Source: Streptomyces sp. NBC_01485
Lineage (GTDB): Bacteria > Actinomycetota > Actinomycetes > Streptomycetales > Streptomycetaceae
Direction of reading: 5' to 3'
Length of the DNA: 64,000 nt
NCBI RefSeq assembly: GCF_036227125.1
Contig: NZ_CP109435.1
Location: 8,742,001 to 8,806,000 of the forward strand
Shown: positions 50,845-60,526 of the stretch, in pieces
Position numbering within the stretch: position 1 is the stretch's first letter
Layout of the letters: each line of letters opens with the position of its first letter
Notes under the pieces: generated by a model
What the model saw: the letters and a program-made list of their open reading frames with translations, nothing else
The model's database searches: none
What the model was told of the DNA's origin: nothing
Translations under genes and position numbers: made by a program

Positions 50845-53800
50845 TCAGGCTGCGGCCGGCTCTGCCTCCTCCGTCTCGAAATCGACGTCCAGGTGCGGGT
50901 CGAACGCGTCCGGGCGTACGGTCAGCTCCGTGGTGGCATAGGTACCGAAGCGCATGATGTGGTCGGTCAGGTACGGGCTGATCGCGGCCAGGTCCTCACC
51001 GGTGATCTGCCAGCCCTCGGCCTGGAGCTCGCGGACCACGTTCATCAGGTCCAAGGTCGTATGGAAGATCACGCAGTTGGCCAGCAAGGACGTCAGCTTC
51101 ACGGCCTTCTCCTGCTCAACCGGGTCATTCTCGGCGATCACCCCGCCGTTGCAGAACGCCAGCCAGTCGGTGAAGTTGTTGAAGGACTCCACCTTGTTGG
51201 TGGCCGCCGTCACTCGGCGGCGAAGCGACGGGTCCGAGATGAACCGCAGCAACTGCACCGTGGCGACCGCCCGGCCCACCTCGCGGAAGGCCCGGTAGAT
51301 CTGGTTGCGGTGGGAGTTGCTGCCCAGGCGCCGCAGCAGCAGCGGCGAGGCCAGGGTGCCCTCCCGGATCGCGATCGAGACCCGCATGAGATCGCGCCAG
51401 TGCGTCTCGATCAGCCGCCAGTCGATGACGTTGCGGCCACCCTGGTCGAACAGGACATCGATGTGCCGGTAGCGGGCGCTGGCCGAGGGCCGGTAGAAGG
51501 TGCGGTCCTTCCAGTTCCGTATCCTCGGCATCAGCTCAAACCCCATCAAATGAGCCAAACAGAAGACCGGGAGCGACTGCCCTTGCGTATCGGCGTGGAT
51601 CGTGTCCGGCTTCATTTCGGAGGCGTTCTTCAGCAGCCCGTCGATGATGTAGACGGCCTCCCACGCGCCACAGGGCACGAATCTGGAGAAGAGTGCGATG
51701 TACTGATCCGATATGTGGTGGTATGCGATTCCGCCGAATCCTCCATACCGGATCGAGGACTCGGCGAGCAGGTTGTCGATGAAGGTGTCCATCTGCGTGC
51801 CGTCGGCTGCCACGCTCGTCCCGTCGCCCCACGCCTTGACCAGGTCCAGACGCATGAACGCGTTCACCACGTCGGTGATCGCCTCGTTGATCCTGTCGAC
51901 ACTCAGGTGCCGGTTCGTGATCGCGCTCAGCTCGTGCGCGGACACCCCGGCAATGTGCCGCGCGGCCTCGGTGAACGTCATGTTGATGCCGCCCACGAAC
52001 GTGGTCAGCACGTACCGGCCGAACGGGTCCTTCAGCTTCGGGTCGCTGCCGGAGGCCGGGCCGAACCGGCGCCACCACTCCACCCAGTACGCCGTGCGGG
52101 ACAGGATGCCCAGCAGGGTGCGCTCCGGCATCCGCGCCTTGACCTCGGCCTCCAGCGCCTCCGCCATCGCACTGACGCCCTTGGCGCGCTGTTTGCGCAG
52201 CGCCGGCACCCCGTTCTCGTCGATGACCAGGTCCGCGTTGTCCGGATAGCCGGAATCCACCTCCGCCGCGGTGGTCTCCAGCCGCCCGCGCAGGGCCGCG
52301 GTGAACTCCCCGGCCGTGGAGGGCAGCCCGGTCTCCTCGCATAACTGCTCCAGCTTGGGCCCGTACTCCTCCCACTTGGGCAGTTGCTCAAGCCAGTTGG
52401 CGAAGGTGTCCGAGCTGGTGATGGCCACATCGCCGGTCCGCAGATGCTCGGCCAGGTAGGTGAAGACCAGCGTCTCGAAGCGTCGGCGGTCCAGCAGGCC
52501 GGGCCTCTTGCGGTCCCGTACGGCCCGCTGCCAGTTCTGTGAGGCGAAGCCGAGGTCCAGCGGCTGGCCCTCGTGCAGTTCCGAGATGTACTCGCGGGAT
52601 GCGCTCTGGTGGGCCCGCGCGTGCGCCAGGGCGTCCAGCACCCGGCGGTCCTCACTAACCGCCTCGAACTCCAAGGTGCCCACCAGGTCGAACATCGGCG
52701 CCCGGTCCCGCTTGTAGAAGCGGGCGACGAGCACCTCGTGGTTGTTGCCGTGGTGGGCGGCCACCGCCTCGATGTCGGCGAACTCCGCCGCGAACGACCC
52801 GGACGTCTGCACCGCCTTCTGCGCCAGCGCCAGCGCGGCGGCCCGCTTCGCGGCCAGGGCCCGCGCCGCCCTGCGGCGGGCCTTCTTCCCAGCTGCGAAC
52901 GGCGCCGGTGCCCCGTCCGGACCGCGCGGCATGAGGTCGGCGGGGTCGATCCGCTCCAGCACCGTCCGGTAGGTGCCGATCATCCGCTCCACCAGCGCCT
53001 GCTGCTGCTTGCGGATCTCCTCCAGCTCGTCCTTCGCGTTCTTCAGTTTGGTCGCCACCCGCTTGCAGAACATCTCCGCCAGGTCGTCCCGGGCCCGCCG
53101 CCGGGCCGTGTGCACCAGGCAGGCCAGCAGCGCGATGAGCTTGCCCGTCTCGTAGTCCCGCAGCTCCGCTGCGTCCAGCGCACCGGCCTCGGCCGCGAAG
53201 TCGGCAATCTTCCCCGGCGCGATCCCCTTCAGCCACGTATCGGTGTCCCCGAGCTCGTCCACCCACTGAAGCTGCTTGTGCTGCTCCTTCAGATGGCTCC
53301 AGCTCGGTCGCTTAGCGGGCTTCTTCAGCCGGTTCAGCCCGCTCTTGCGGTCCAGCCCGCCCACCTCCAGCAGCCCCTGCACGCGGGCCCGGTCCTCCAG
53401 CGTCATCCGGGACCGGACGTTGGCGAAGATGTCCTCGTTGACCTCCCGGCGGACCCGGGCGGCCATCTCGTTGAGGGTGCGGAACGCCGGCAGCTCGCAG
53501 GTCGCTCTGACCAGCTCTTCCAGCGCGACGTTGATCAGGTCCGGCGGGTTGTTCTTCACCAGCGCCGCCCGCCGGATCGCCTCCTCGGCGAGCTGACGGG
53601 CCCGCTCCTGGTCGTAGGAGATACCCTGCCGCTCACGCACCAACTTGCGGTGCAGCTTGGCGGTGTTGGCCGACTCATAGTGCGGCCCGGTGCCCTCGGC
53701 GAGCTCCAGCGCGCCGCGCACATGCTCCACCACCGTCTCGGGCACCTCGTCCGCCTTCGGGAAGTAGCCCAGCTTCTGATAGCACTTCAGCGCCAGGGCC

Positions 53801-53943
53801 AGAGCGAGCAGATGCTCATCGGAACGGGTCCGCTCCCGGACCCAAGCCGTTTCCTCGGGCTTGAGGGTGAAGAAGACATGCATCTCCCGCGCCGACATCA
53901 GCCGCTTGAAGCGCGGATACGCGGTCCGTTCTATCGAGGTCAC
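50845..53943 (-). CDS. tnpA: Tn3-family transposase
   Basis: A 1032-residue transposase, full length for the family. The N-terminal DUF4158-type region begins MTSIERTAYPRFKRLMSARE. The DDE domain has Asp in AWGDGTSVAADGTQMD, Asp in DTIHADTQGQSLPVF and Glu in NKVESFNNF. It ends about 2.2 kb from the right end and points inward. It should recognise the 35-bp ends and make 5-bp duplications, which is what is seen. No stop or shift is visible, so the transposon may still be able to move. Confidence 0.95.
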   Translation of the reverse strand: MTSIERTAYPRFKRLMSAREMHVFFTLKPEETAWVRERTRSDEHLLALALALKCYQKLGYFPKADEVPETVVEHVRGALELAEGTGPHYESANTAKLHRKLVRERQGISYDQERARQLAEEAIRRAALVKNNPPDLINVALEELVRATCELPAFRTLNEMAARVRREVNEDIFANVRSRMTLEDRARVQGLLEVGGLDRKSGLNRLKKPAKRPSWSHLKEQHKQLQWVDELGDTDTWLKGIAPGKIADFAAEAGALDAAELRDYETGKLIALLACLVHTARRRARDDLAEMFCKRVATKLKNAKDELEEIRKQQQALVERMIGTYRTVLERIDPADLMPRGPDGAPAPFAAGKKARRRAARALAAKRAAALALAQKAVQTSGSFAAEFADIEAVAAHHGNNHEVLVARFYKRDRAPMFDLVGTLEFEAVSEDRRVLDALAHARAHQSASREYISELHEGQPLDLGFASQNWQRAVRDRKRPGLLDRRRFETLVFTYLAEHLRTGDVAITSSDTFANWLEQLPKWEEYGPKLEQLCEETGLPSTAGEFTAALRGRLETTAAEVDSGYPDNADLVIDENGVPALRKQRAKGVSAMAEALEAEVKARMPERTLLGILSRTAYWVEWWRRFGPASGSDPKLKDPFGRYVLTTFVGGINMTFTEAARHIAGVSAHELSAITNRHLSVDRINEAITDVVNAFMRLDLVKAWGDGTSVAADGTQMDTFIDNLLAESSIRYGGFGGIAYHHISDQYIALFSRFVPCGAWEAVYIIDGLLKNASEMKPDTIHADTQGQSLPVFCLAHLMGFELMPRIRNWKDRTFYRPSASARYRHIDVLFDQGGRNVIDWRLIETHWRDLMRVSIAIREGTLASPLLLRRLGSNSHRNQIYRAFREVGRAVATVQLLRFISDPSLRRRVTAATNKVESFNNFTDWLAFCNGGVIAENDPVEQEKAVKLTSLLANCVIFHTTLDLMNVVRELQAEGWQITGEDLAAISPYLTDHIMRFGTYATTELTVRPDAFDPHLDVDFETEEAEPAAA

Positions 53944-54076
53944 GCCGCCGGTCCCCGCCCCTCGGTACGAAAACGATCACTTCTTCGCGGGACCGTACCA
54001 GGATGATTACCAGCCGATACGGCGACCCTGGGGAGCCTCGTACGCACCGGCCGCACAGCCTCTACGCTCGACATCC

Positions 54077-54211
54077 GTGACCGACAGCAGCAAGCAGCCC
54101 CGCCGTGACGGAAACCTCAGCAACGAGCAGGTGGCCCTCCTGGTCGAGCAGTTCACCGGCCAGACCAACCGCATCGCGGACATCACCGCAATGCTCATCA
54201 ACCCTGAGTAT
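54077..54211 (+). pseudogene. Transposon accessory gene, 5-prime part (interrupted by IS1380-like element)
   Basis: GTG 54077 opens a frame with DGNLSNEQVALLVEQFTGQ and TNRIADITAMLINPEY. It is divergent from tnpA. At codon 45 the insertion sequence begins; in the present sequence the frame stops three codons later (54223). It rejoins in frame with 55721-56110 to give about 174 residues. The function is unknown; the position between tnpA and the right end suggests a transposon-encoded helper or passenger. Confidence 0.6.
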
Positions 54212-55720
54212 TCAGCGGAATAGGTCGATCTGGCTGATCGACAGCGAAAGGTGCCGCCTGAGCTGGAACGATGTGAGTGTCGAGTCCATAGCGTTCAAGA
54301 GATCAGGGGCACCTTTCTGATGACGCACACGACCGGGTGGGACCGCCGGCTGTCCGTGGCTGCCGATGGGAAGGGGCTGATCGGGCATGTGGGGGCGGTG
54401 TTGCTGCGGAAGCTGGCGGACCGTACGGGACTGACGGTCGCGCTGGCGGGAGTGCTGCCCTCGGCGGGTGGCCACGGCTGGCGCGATCGGGGTGCGGTAC
54501 TGGTGCAGCTCGCCGTGGCGATCGTGCTGGGGGCACGGAACATGACCGGGGCCGAGGCCCTGCAGGCCCACCACCAGAGCCTGTTCGGGCCGGCGATGTC
54601 GGACTCCACGACGCGGCGCACGCTTGCCGACCTGGACGGGCGCCTTTCCGTACTTGCCCGGGCGCGGGCGCACGAGCGCCGCCACGTGCGGACGCTGCTC
54701 ACGCTGCGGCCGGGTGGCTTTCCCCGGCTGACCATCGCCGGGAAAGTGCTGCACCGGTGGATCGTGATCGACATGGACGCCACGATCATCACGGCCGCGT
54801 CGAAGAAGGATGGAGCCTCGGCGACCTGGAAGAGTTACGGCTTTCACCCGCTGGCCGCCTGGTGTGCGAACACCGGCGAGTGCCTGGCCATGCGGCTGCG
54901 CACCGGCAGCGCCAGCTCGAACGCGGTGGCCGACCACCTGAAGGTGCTCAGCGAGGCGCTGGCCCAGACCCCGGGCGCCTCCACGGAGAAGATCCTGGTG
55001 CGCGTGGACGGCGCCGGGGCCGCCCACGGCCTGCACGAGAACCTGCCTCGATCTGAACACCTGGCGCCGCACCGTCCGCTTCACCAGCGGCTGGACGATC
55101 ACGGACGAGGATGAGCAGGCCATCGCCCGCCTGCCCAAGAGCGCCTGGCAGACCTCGATCAACCAGGACGGAGCGTCCAGGAGGGCTACCACGTCGCGGA
55201 GTTGACCGACTTGAGCACACGCCACGGCTGGATCACGGGCATGCGGGTGATCGTCCGCCGGGTCAAGCCGTCCGGCCGGCAGATGAAGGACCTCACCGCG
55301 TTCGAAAAGGAGAGGGGGCTGGAAGTACTCGATCATCGCGACGAACCCCTCCAAGATGACCCGCATCCGCGGCTCGCACCAGATCCAGTGGCTGGACGCC
55401 CTGTACAGCCACCATGCCGTCGTCGAAGACCGCGTATACCACCTGCCCGCCCGGCTCAGCCGCCATGCCCGCCGTCGTTGGCTGCGGATCGAACACTCCT
55501 GGTCCTGGGCCAGCGCGTTCACCACCGCATGGCGGCGCCTCACCGACCTTCCGGCCATCACCTGACGAGTCGGCCCCACCCCGCCGAAGAACAGGAAGGA
55601 GCCGACCAGCACCACTCCGGGAGACGTGAAACCCCGGCGCAGCCGCAGCGACACGCGAAAATCCCGCCCGATACCAGACGGGACGAACCGACCGCCTCAC
55701 CGGACAGCCATCACCGCTGA
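54212..55720. mobile_element. IS1380-like insertion sequence (decayed)
   Basis: About 1.5 kb bounded by TCAGCGG at 54212-54218 and CCGCTGA at 55714-55720; the next bases of the two ends are similar (9 of 13 match overall). Removing it restores one continuous reading frame across 54077-56110. No clear target duplication remains. The transposase inside is broken. Confidence 0.65.
54320..55565 (+). pseudogene. IS1380-family transposase, multiply frameshifted
   Basis: The first 230 residues are clean: MTHTTGWDRRLSVAADGKG, WIVIDMDATIITAASKKDG and KILVRVDGAGAAHGLHE. Homology then jumps frame to LNTWRRTVRFTSGWTITDED, again to VAELTDLSTRHGWITGMRVI, and again to YHLPARLSRHARRRWLRIEH. A middle portion that carries the third catalytic residue is missing. 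It cannot encode an active enzyme. Confidence 0.8.
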
Positions 55721-56110
55721 CGAATCGAGGTCAAGTACGCCCAGGTCGGCGGCAAGGACTGGGAGACCTACGAACGCCTCCTGGACCACCTCGCCCGCGA
55801 GGGCATGAAGCTCATCCAGTACGGCCGCGGCCCGCTCCAACCGGACCTGGAGAAAGCCGCCCGCGTACAGATCGAGCGGACCGTCAGGACCACCGCCCGC
55901 CAGGGCGGCATGCGCGAACACCTCCACCAGCGCACCGCCGTCTCGCTCTTGGCCACCGTGTGGTTCGCAGGCCAGCACCACCTCGCCGAAGCCGACGACT
56001 GGCCCGACACGCTGCCCGCCATAGTTCTCGGCGCGATCCGTCAGGCCCCGGCCATCAACGACGACCCGACCATGCGCAACCTCCGCGACACCGGCGGACC
56101 CCACCGATAG
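55721..56110 (+). pseudogene. Transposon accessory gene, 3-prime part
   Basis: Resumes in frame with RIEVKYAQVGGKDWETYE, then EGMKLIQYGRGPLQPDLEKA and a helical C terminus ending DDPTMRNLRDTGGPHR, TAG at 56108-56110, 39 bases before the right inverted repeat. The protein is unrecognised. Confidence 0.6.
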
Positions 56111-56149
56111 CCGCACACAAAGGCGCCGGTCACCCACGCAAGATCGCGC

Positions 56150-56184
56150 TGCTATCCCTTTCGGCCGTATCTCGGCTGACCCTG
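56150..56184. repeat. Right terminal inverted repeat of the Tn3-family element (35 bp)
   Basis: Begins TGCTATCCCTTTCGGCCG and ends GGCTGACCCTG; the reverse complement matches 29006-29040 at 34 of 35 bases. Confidence 0.95.
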
Positions 56185-56565
56185 TACCTCGACTACATCG
56201 AGGCCATCAACGCCCGTGAGTTCCACCGGATGGCCGAGTTCGCCCACGACAACCTCGTGTTCAACGGTGGGCCGGTGTCGCGGGACGACTACGTCGCCAC
56301 GATGCAGCAGCACATGGACGCCGTGGACAACTTCGTCTGGCGCCTCGACGACCTCATCATCGAGGGTGACCGGGCGGCAGCCCGGCTCACCGACACCGGC
56401 ACCCCGGTCAAGCCGTGGCTCGGACTGGAGCCCACCGGCCAGAGCGTCACCTTCACCGAATACGCCTTCTACCACTTCCGCGACGGACGCTTCGAGCACA
56501 TGTGGTACCTCCTCGACGCCCAGACCATCCAGCAGCAACTGACTACCCCGCAGGCAGCAGCCTGA
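56185..56565 (+). pseudogene. 3-prime part of the SnoaL-like gene
   Basis: The first five bases are the right TACCT duplication. The frame continues DYIEAINAREFHRMAEFAHD, then NGGPVSRDDYVATMQQHMD and FTEYAFYHFRDGRFEHMWYL, the cone-shaped SnoaL/NTF2-like fold of ester cyclases and related proteins. With the 11 codons at 28974 it would make about 137 residues. It now has no start and no ribosome site. Confidence 0.9.
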
Positions 56566-56757
56566 GCCGCCAGGACCTCCAGGTCGTCGACGGTGAGCCG
56601 GACGGGCTCCGCAGGGTTGTCGGGCTGGGTGAGGAACCCGGAGACGTGCAGCAGGTCGCCGGACTACGCGATCCGGGGACTGCTGGTGGTGCAGGACCAG
56701 ACCACGTCGTCCACGGCGTCGTCTTCCCCGTCAACTTCTTGTGTTCAGGCCCCGACC

Positions 56758-56919
56758 TCTGTGATCACCAGCGTGCCCGGCATCGGATACATGCTCGGCG
56801 CGGAGTTCATCGCCGCGACCCGCGGCGATATGTCTGCCTTCGGCAGTCCGGATCGGCTCGCCGGAGTCGCCGGCCTGACCCCAGTCCCCCGGGACTCAGG
56901 CAGGGTCCGACTGCAGTTT
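56758..56919 (+). pseudogene. IS110-family transposase C-terminal scrap
   Basis: Encodes SVITSVPGIGYMLGAEFIAA, then FGSPDRLAGVAGLTPVPRDS, the Tnp20 domain of an IS110 transposase from a lineage different from the copy at 48.4 kb. Both flanks are unrelated. The remainder of 56566-56988 has no supportable gene. Confidence 0.7.
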
Positions 56920-56988
56920 TGTGGAGTGACAGCAGCCGACGCCAGCCTACGGGCGAGGCGTCGGCTCTCCCTGCGGTCAGGCGCAGCC

Positions 56989-58956
56989 TCAGCGTCGTGC
57001 TGTCAGGCCGTATCCGTAGGGGAAGAGGGGGTCGTAGTTCTTGTCGCCGATGTTGATCGGTTCCTGGGCTTCGCTGCGGGGCCAGGTGACAGAGAGTTTC
57101 CCGGTGAAGGGGCGCTTGCCGAAGAGGACGTCGGCGACTCCGGCGCCTTCGCTGCCGGGGAGCCAGGACATCACGAAGGCGTCCGTCTTGGGCAGTTGAT
57201 CGGTGACGATCTGGGGGCGGCCGGCCACGTCGACGACGACGCAGGTCTTGATGGCGGAGCAGACGCGGTCGATGTTCGCCTTGTCGGTGGCGGAGAGGTT
57301 CAGGGTGTGGCCGCCGACGCCCACGTCACCGACGCCTTCGGCGTAGGGGGTCTCGCCGATGACGACGACGCCGACGTCGTAGCCGTCGGTGGAGGCGCCG
57401 GCGTCGGCGCTGTAGGTGACGTTCTTCGCGTTCTGCTGGATGCCCTGGAGGAGGGTGGTGCCGGGGAAGGCGGTGTTACCGGACTGGCCCTGCCAGGAGA
57501 CGGTCCAGCCGCCGGCCTGGTTGCCCAGGTCGTTGGCGTTGGTGCCGGCGACGTAGATGTGCTGGGAGGGCTTGAGCGGCAGTGCCTTGTTGTCGTTCTT
57601 CAGCAGCACCTGGGATTCGGCGACCGCGCGGCGGGCCACGGCGCGGTGGGCGGGCGAGCCGATGGTGTCGATGTTGGTGCGGTCGGTGTAGGGGTGCTCA
57701 AACAGTCCGAGTTCGAACTTGGCGCGCAGGATGCGGGAGACCGCGTCGTCGATCCGGGACGTCTTGACGCGTCCGGCCTGCACCTCTGCGGTCAGTGCCT
57801 GGATGAACTGGGGGGCGTTGTTCGGCTGCATGAACATGTCCATGCCCGCGTTGACGGAGGTGCGGACCTGGGCGGCGAAGTCGCCGGGGAGTTCGGTGAT
57901 GGCGTCCCAGTCGCTGATGAGGAACCCGTCGAAGCCGATCTTCTTCTTCAGGACGTCGGTGAGCAGTTCCTTGCTCGCGCTCATCTTCACCGGCTTGCTG
58001 CCGGGTACGTCGGTCCACTGGACCGAGGAGTACGAGGGCATGATGCTGCCGACGCCGTGCACCTGGACGGCCGTCACGTAGGGCGCGAGGTCGACTTTCG
58101 CGAAGCGCCTGTGGCTGGTGATCGTGACGCCGCGGTCGATGGTGTAGTCGTTGGTGGTCGACGTCCCGTACGTGGTGTCGCCGTCGCCGGCGTAGTGCTT
58201 GACGGTCGCCAGCACGTGGTCGGGCCGGGCGAGGTCCTTGGTGCTGCTGCCCTGGAGGCCCTCGACGGCGACGGTCATCTGCTGGACGAGTTTCGGGTCC
58301 TCGCCGAAGCTCTCGTAGGTGCGCCCCCAGCGGTCGTCACGAGTGACGCAGACACAGGGTGCGAAGACCCACTGCGGACCGGTGGCGCGTGTCTCCATGG
58401 CGGTGATGCGGGCCTCTTCGCGGACCAGCGCCGGGTCGCGGGTGGCGCCCATGCCGATGTTGTGCGGGAAGATCGTGGCGCCGACCAGGTTGCCGTGGCC
58501 GTGCACGGAGTCGACGCCGTACAGCAGTGGGATGTGCAGCCGGGTGGCGAGTGCGTGGGACTGGTAGCCGTCGACCATGTCCGCCCACGCCTCAGGGGTG
58601 TTGGGGGCGGGGGCCGAGCCGCCGCCGGACAGCAGTGAGCCCAGATTGAGGTTCGTGATCTGGGTCTGGTCGTCGTTGACCGACCACCGCTCGGCCTGGG
58701 TCATCTGGCCGATCTTCTCCGCGAGGGTCATCCGGCCCAGCAGATCGGCGACCCGCTGCTTCACCGGCAGCCTGGGGTTGAGGTACGGCTGCGTCCCGCT
58801 GTAGGCGGTGGCCGCGGCGCCGGGCTCGGCCACGGCCGACGCGGCCGGGATCGCCGTGACGACCAGGGCGGCCGCGGCCAGCAGCATGCCTGCCCTGCGC
58901 CGGCCGGCGGCGCGGGTTCGCGCCGGGGCGCCGCCTGCGGAGTGATGAAGTCTCAC
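56989..58956 (-). CDS. Secreted GH3 beta-glucosidase
   Basis: A 655-residue glycoside hydrolase family 3 enzyme. GTG 58956 has AAGGAG 8 bases upstream. The N terminus is a long twin-Arg-rich signal (RTRAAGRRRAGMLLAAAALV, cleavage near ASAVAEPG). The GH3 barrel follows with LLYGVDSVHGHGNL, LATVKHYAGDGDT and the nucleophile Asp in GFLISDWDAITELP. A C-terminal alpha/beta sandwich has VVVIGETPYAEGVGD and VDVAGRPQIV. It should release glucose from beta-glucosides outside the cell. The gene is intact and faces DNA scarred by transposons. Confidence 0.92.
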   Translation of the reverse strand: MRLHHSAGGAPARTRAAGRRRAGMLLAAAALVVTAIPAASAVAEPGAAATAYSGTQPYLNPRLPVKQRVADLLGRMTLAEKIGQMTQAERWSVNDDQTQITNLNLGSLLSGGGSAPAPNTPEAWADMVDGYQSHALATRLHIPLLYGVDSVHGHGNLVGATIFPHNIGMGATRDPALVREEARITAMETRATGPQWVFAPCVCVTRDDRWGRTYESFGEDPKLVQQMTVAVEGLQGSSTKDLARPDHVLATVKHYAGDGDTTYGTSTTNDYTIDRGVTITSHRRFAKVDLAPYVTAVQVHGVGSIMPSYSSVQWTDVPGSKPVKMSASKELLTDVLKKKIGFDGFLISDWDAITELPGDFAAQVRTSVNAGMDMFMQPNNAPQFIQALTAEVQAGRVKTSRIDDAVSRILRAKFELGLFEHPYTDRTNIDTIGSPAHRAVARRAVAESQVLLKNDNKALPLKPSQHIYVAGTNANDLGNQAGGWTVSWQGQSGNTAFPGTTLLQGIQQNAKNVTYSADAGASTDGYDVGVVVIGETPYAEGVGDVGVGGHTLNLSATDKANIDRVCSAIKTCVVVDVAGRPQIVTDQLPKTDAFVMSWLPGSEGAGVADVLFGKRPFTGKLSVTWPRSEAQEPINIGDKNYDPLFPYGYGLTARR

Positions 58957-59433
58957 GTCGATGCTCCTTGGACGTGGCCGCCTCATGTCGGTGCGGCCGG
59001 AGGTGCGGTACCGGACTGGTGTGCGGGCTGGTGCGCCGCAGCCTCGCTGCGTCTGCGGGGCGACAACGCCGCGGACCACGGCTCCTTCCGGTCAGAACGC
59101 GCTTGGCGTCCGGCTGCCGCGGTCCGTCGCGGAATCCGGAGAGGGGGCAACGTCTCGACTCCGTTGGGGGTCCCTCCCCAGCCGGTGTCGTCAACATATG
59201 TAGGCGGAATTGTTCTAGACACGTCAAGACGCGGGACTGTGTTTATTTGCCGAAGGGATGGCCTTGGCGTTCTCACGTGCGGGAACGCATCACAGCATGC
59301 TGCGCGAATCTTCAGGTGGCGGAGGAGCAAAACCGGCCGGGCGCCTGTCGACCGGTTCGTGCACCACGAGTTTGTCTGCACCAAGTGAAGGCGGCGGATG
59401 TGCTGTCATTCGCCCGGTGACGGTGCGTTCGCG
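58957..59433. promoter_or_regulatory. Upstream region of the GH3 gene
   Basis: About 480 non-coding bases. A more AT-rich block near 59195-59245 is the likely promoter zone. No operator was recognised with confidence. Confidence 0.35.
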
Positions 59434-60055
59434 ATGGCGAGGGCTATCGCGCCGGTCCTGAGCACGACCGACCCGTCGTCCAGCACCTACACCCCGACGT
59501 TCGTCGGCAACGGCTACCTGTCCGCGCGGGTGCCGGCCGCCGGTGCGGGATACAGCAGTACACCGATCGTCACCCAGTCCGAGCTGGCGGGCTTCTATGC
59601 CCGGTCCGGGTCTGCGGGCGAGCAGCGCGCGAGTCTGCCGTCGTGGACGACCCTCGGCTTCGGCGACGGCACGAACGGCGGCAGCTACGGGGTGCCGGGC
59701 ACCTGGTCCTGCCCGTTCGACGAGATCTGCCCGGCCGCCTACGGCCGGATCACGAGCTGCCCGGGGACAGCGCCAGGCAGAGTGCCTCCTTCCCGGTCAG
59801 GGCGCGTCACGCCTACCGGATCACGAAGTACGTGGGCGTCGCCTCCAGCGTCGACACCGACCGTTCGCTGCCCGCCGCCACCCCGCAGCAGGCCGCGAAG
59901 GCGACGGCGAAGGCCGCCGCTGCGGCCGGCTACGCGCAGGCGGTCAGCCGCAACAACCGCGCCTGGGCCGGCCTGTGGTCGTCGGACATCGCCGTCCCCG
60001 GCGACACCGCGACGACCGCGCGGATCCGCGCTGCGATGTTCTACCTGCTGGAGAG
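59434..60055 (+). pseudogene. GH65-type glycoside hydrolase/phosphorylase relic
   Basis: One frame reads LSTTDPSSSTYTPTFVGNGY, then TPIVTQSELAGFYARSG and GTWSCPFDEICPAAYGR. A second frame then carries HAYRITKYVGVASSVDTDRS and NNRAWAGLWSSDIAV. These are the N-terminal and following parts of a secreted GH65 protein, with a large deletion between them and no catalytic domain. The start and signal peptide are also lost. Confidence 0.72.
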
Positions 60056-60062
60056 TCTGCGT

Positions 60063-60526
60063 CGCGCGGTTGCTGATGGCTCTCCGCGAAGCCGGCGCCC
60101 AGGACATCGCGCTTCCCCGCTGCGGTGAGTGCGGCCGCGGACGCCCCTACGTGGGCAGCCGCACCGGCGGCAGGTCGGGATGCTCGCCCTGCTTCGACAA
60201 GCCAGCCGTCTGCGCGGGCTGCCGCCAGCAGCGGCGCGTCGTCAGCCGGGACCGCAACGGCGACCCTCGTTGCGCTTCCCGGCGGCCGCCCAGGACACCC
60301 CCTCGGCGATGACCGGATCGGCCAGCGTCTCCGTAAGATCGGGATCCGACCCCGGCAGGACCGCTCCACCGCACTCTTCACCCTCGCCGCCGAACTGCCC
60401 GCCGCCATCCTCGCCCGGGTACTCGGCATCCACATCCAAGTCGCCGTCCAATGGCAGAAGGCATCAGCCGGCGACTGGGCCTCTTACGCCGCCGATGTCA
60501 GCCGCCGTGTCCCGGAGAACCAATGA
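60063..60526 (+). pseudogene. Zinc-ribbon integrase relic
   Basis: A first frame has LREAGAQDIALPRCGECGRG and then Cys pairs (CSPC, CAGC) as in the zinc-ribbon region of actinobacterial site-specific integrases. A second frame from about 60285 has GQRLRKIGIRPRQDRSTALF, then VLGIHIQVAVQWQKASAGDW and ends at TGA 60526. The central part is missing and a frameshift separates the pieces. It joins the GH65 relic directly. Confidence 0.55.

Larger units (their letters stand above)
29006..56184. mobile_element. Tn3-family transposon, 27,179 bp, carrying a biosynthetic operon
   Basis: The element is bounded by inverted repeats at 29006-29040 and 56150-56184 and flanked by the duplication TACCT. Left to right it holds two res-like palindromes, resolvase (29199), an IS4 element with a nested serine-recombinase element (29846-33887), a resolvase scrap (34225), the 13.5-kb biosynthetic operon (34709-48208), an IS110 copy, a GNAT gene, an AraC relic, TnpA (50845-53943) and an accessory gene broken by an IS1380-like copy. 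Both ends are intact, TnpA is full length and the target gene rejoins in frame. This indicates one clean and fairly recent transposition of the whole 27-kb unit. Confidence 0.93.

Noticed and set aside
56543..56734. Minus-strand coding remnant just after the SnoaL fragment
   Set aside because: A 25-residue stretch looks protein-like in one frame but is too short to assign to a family.
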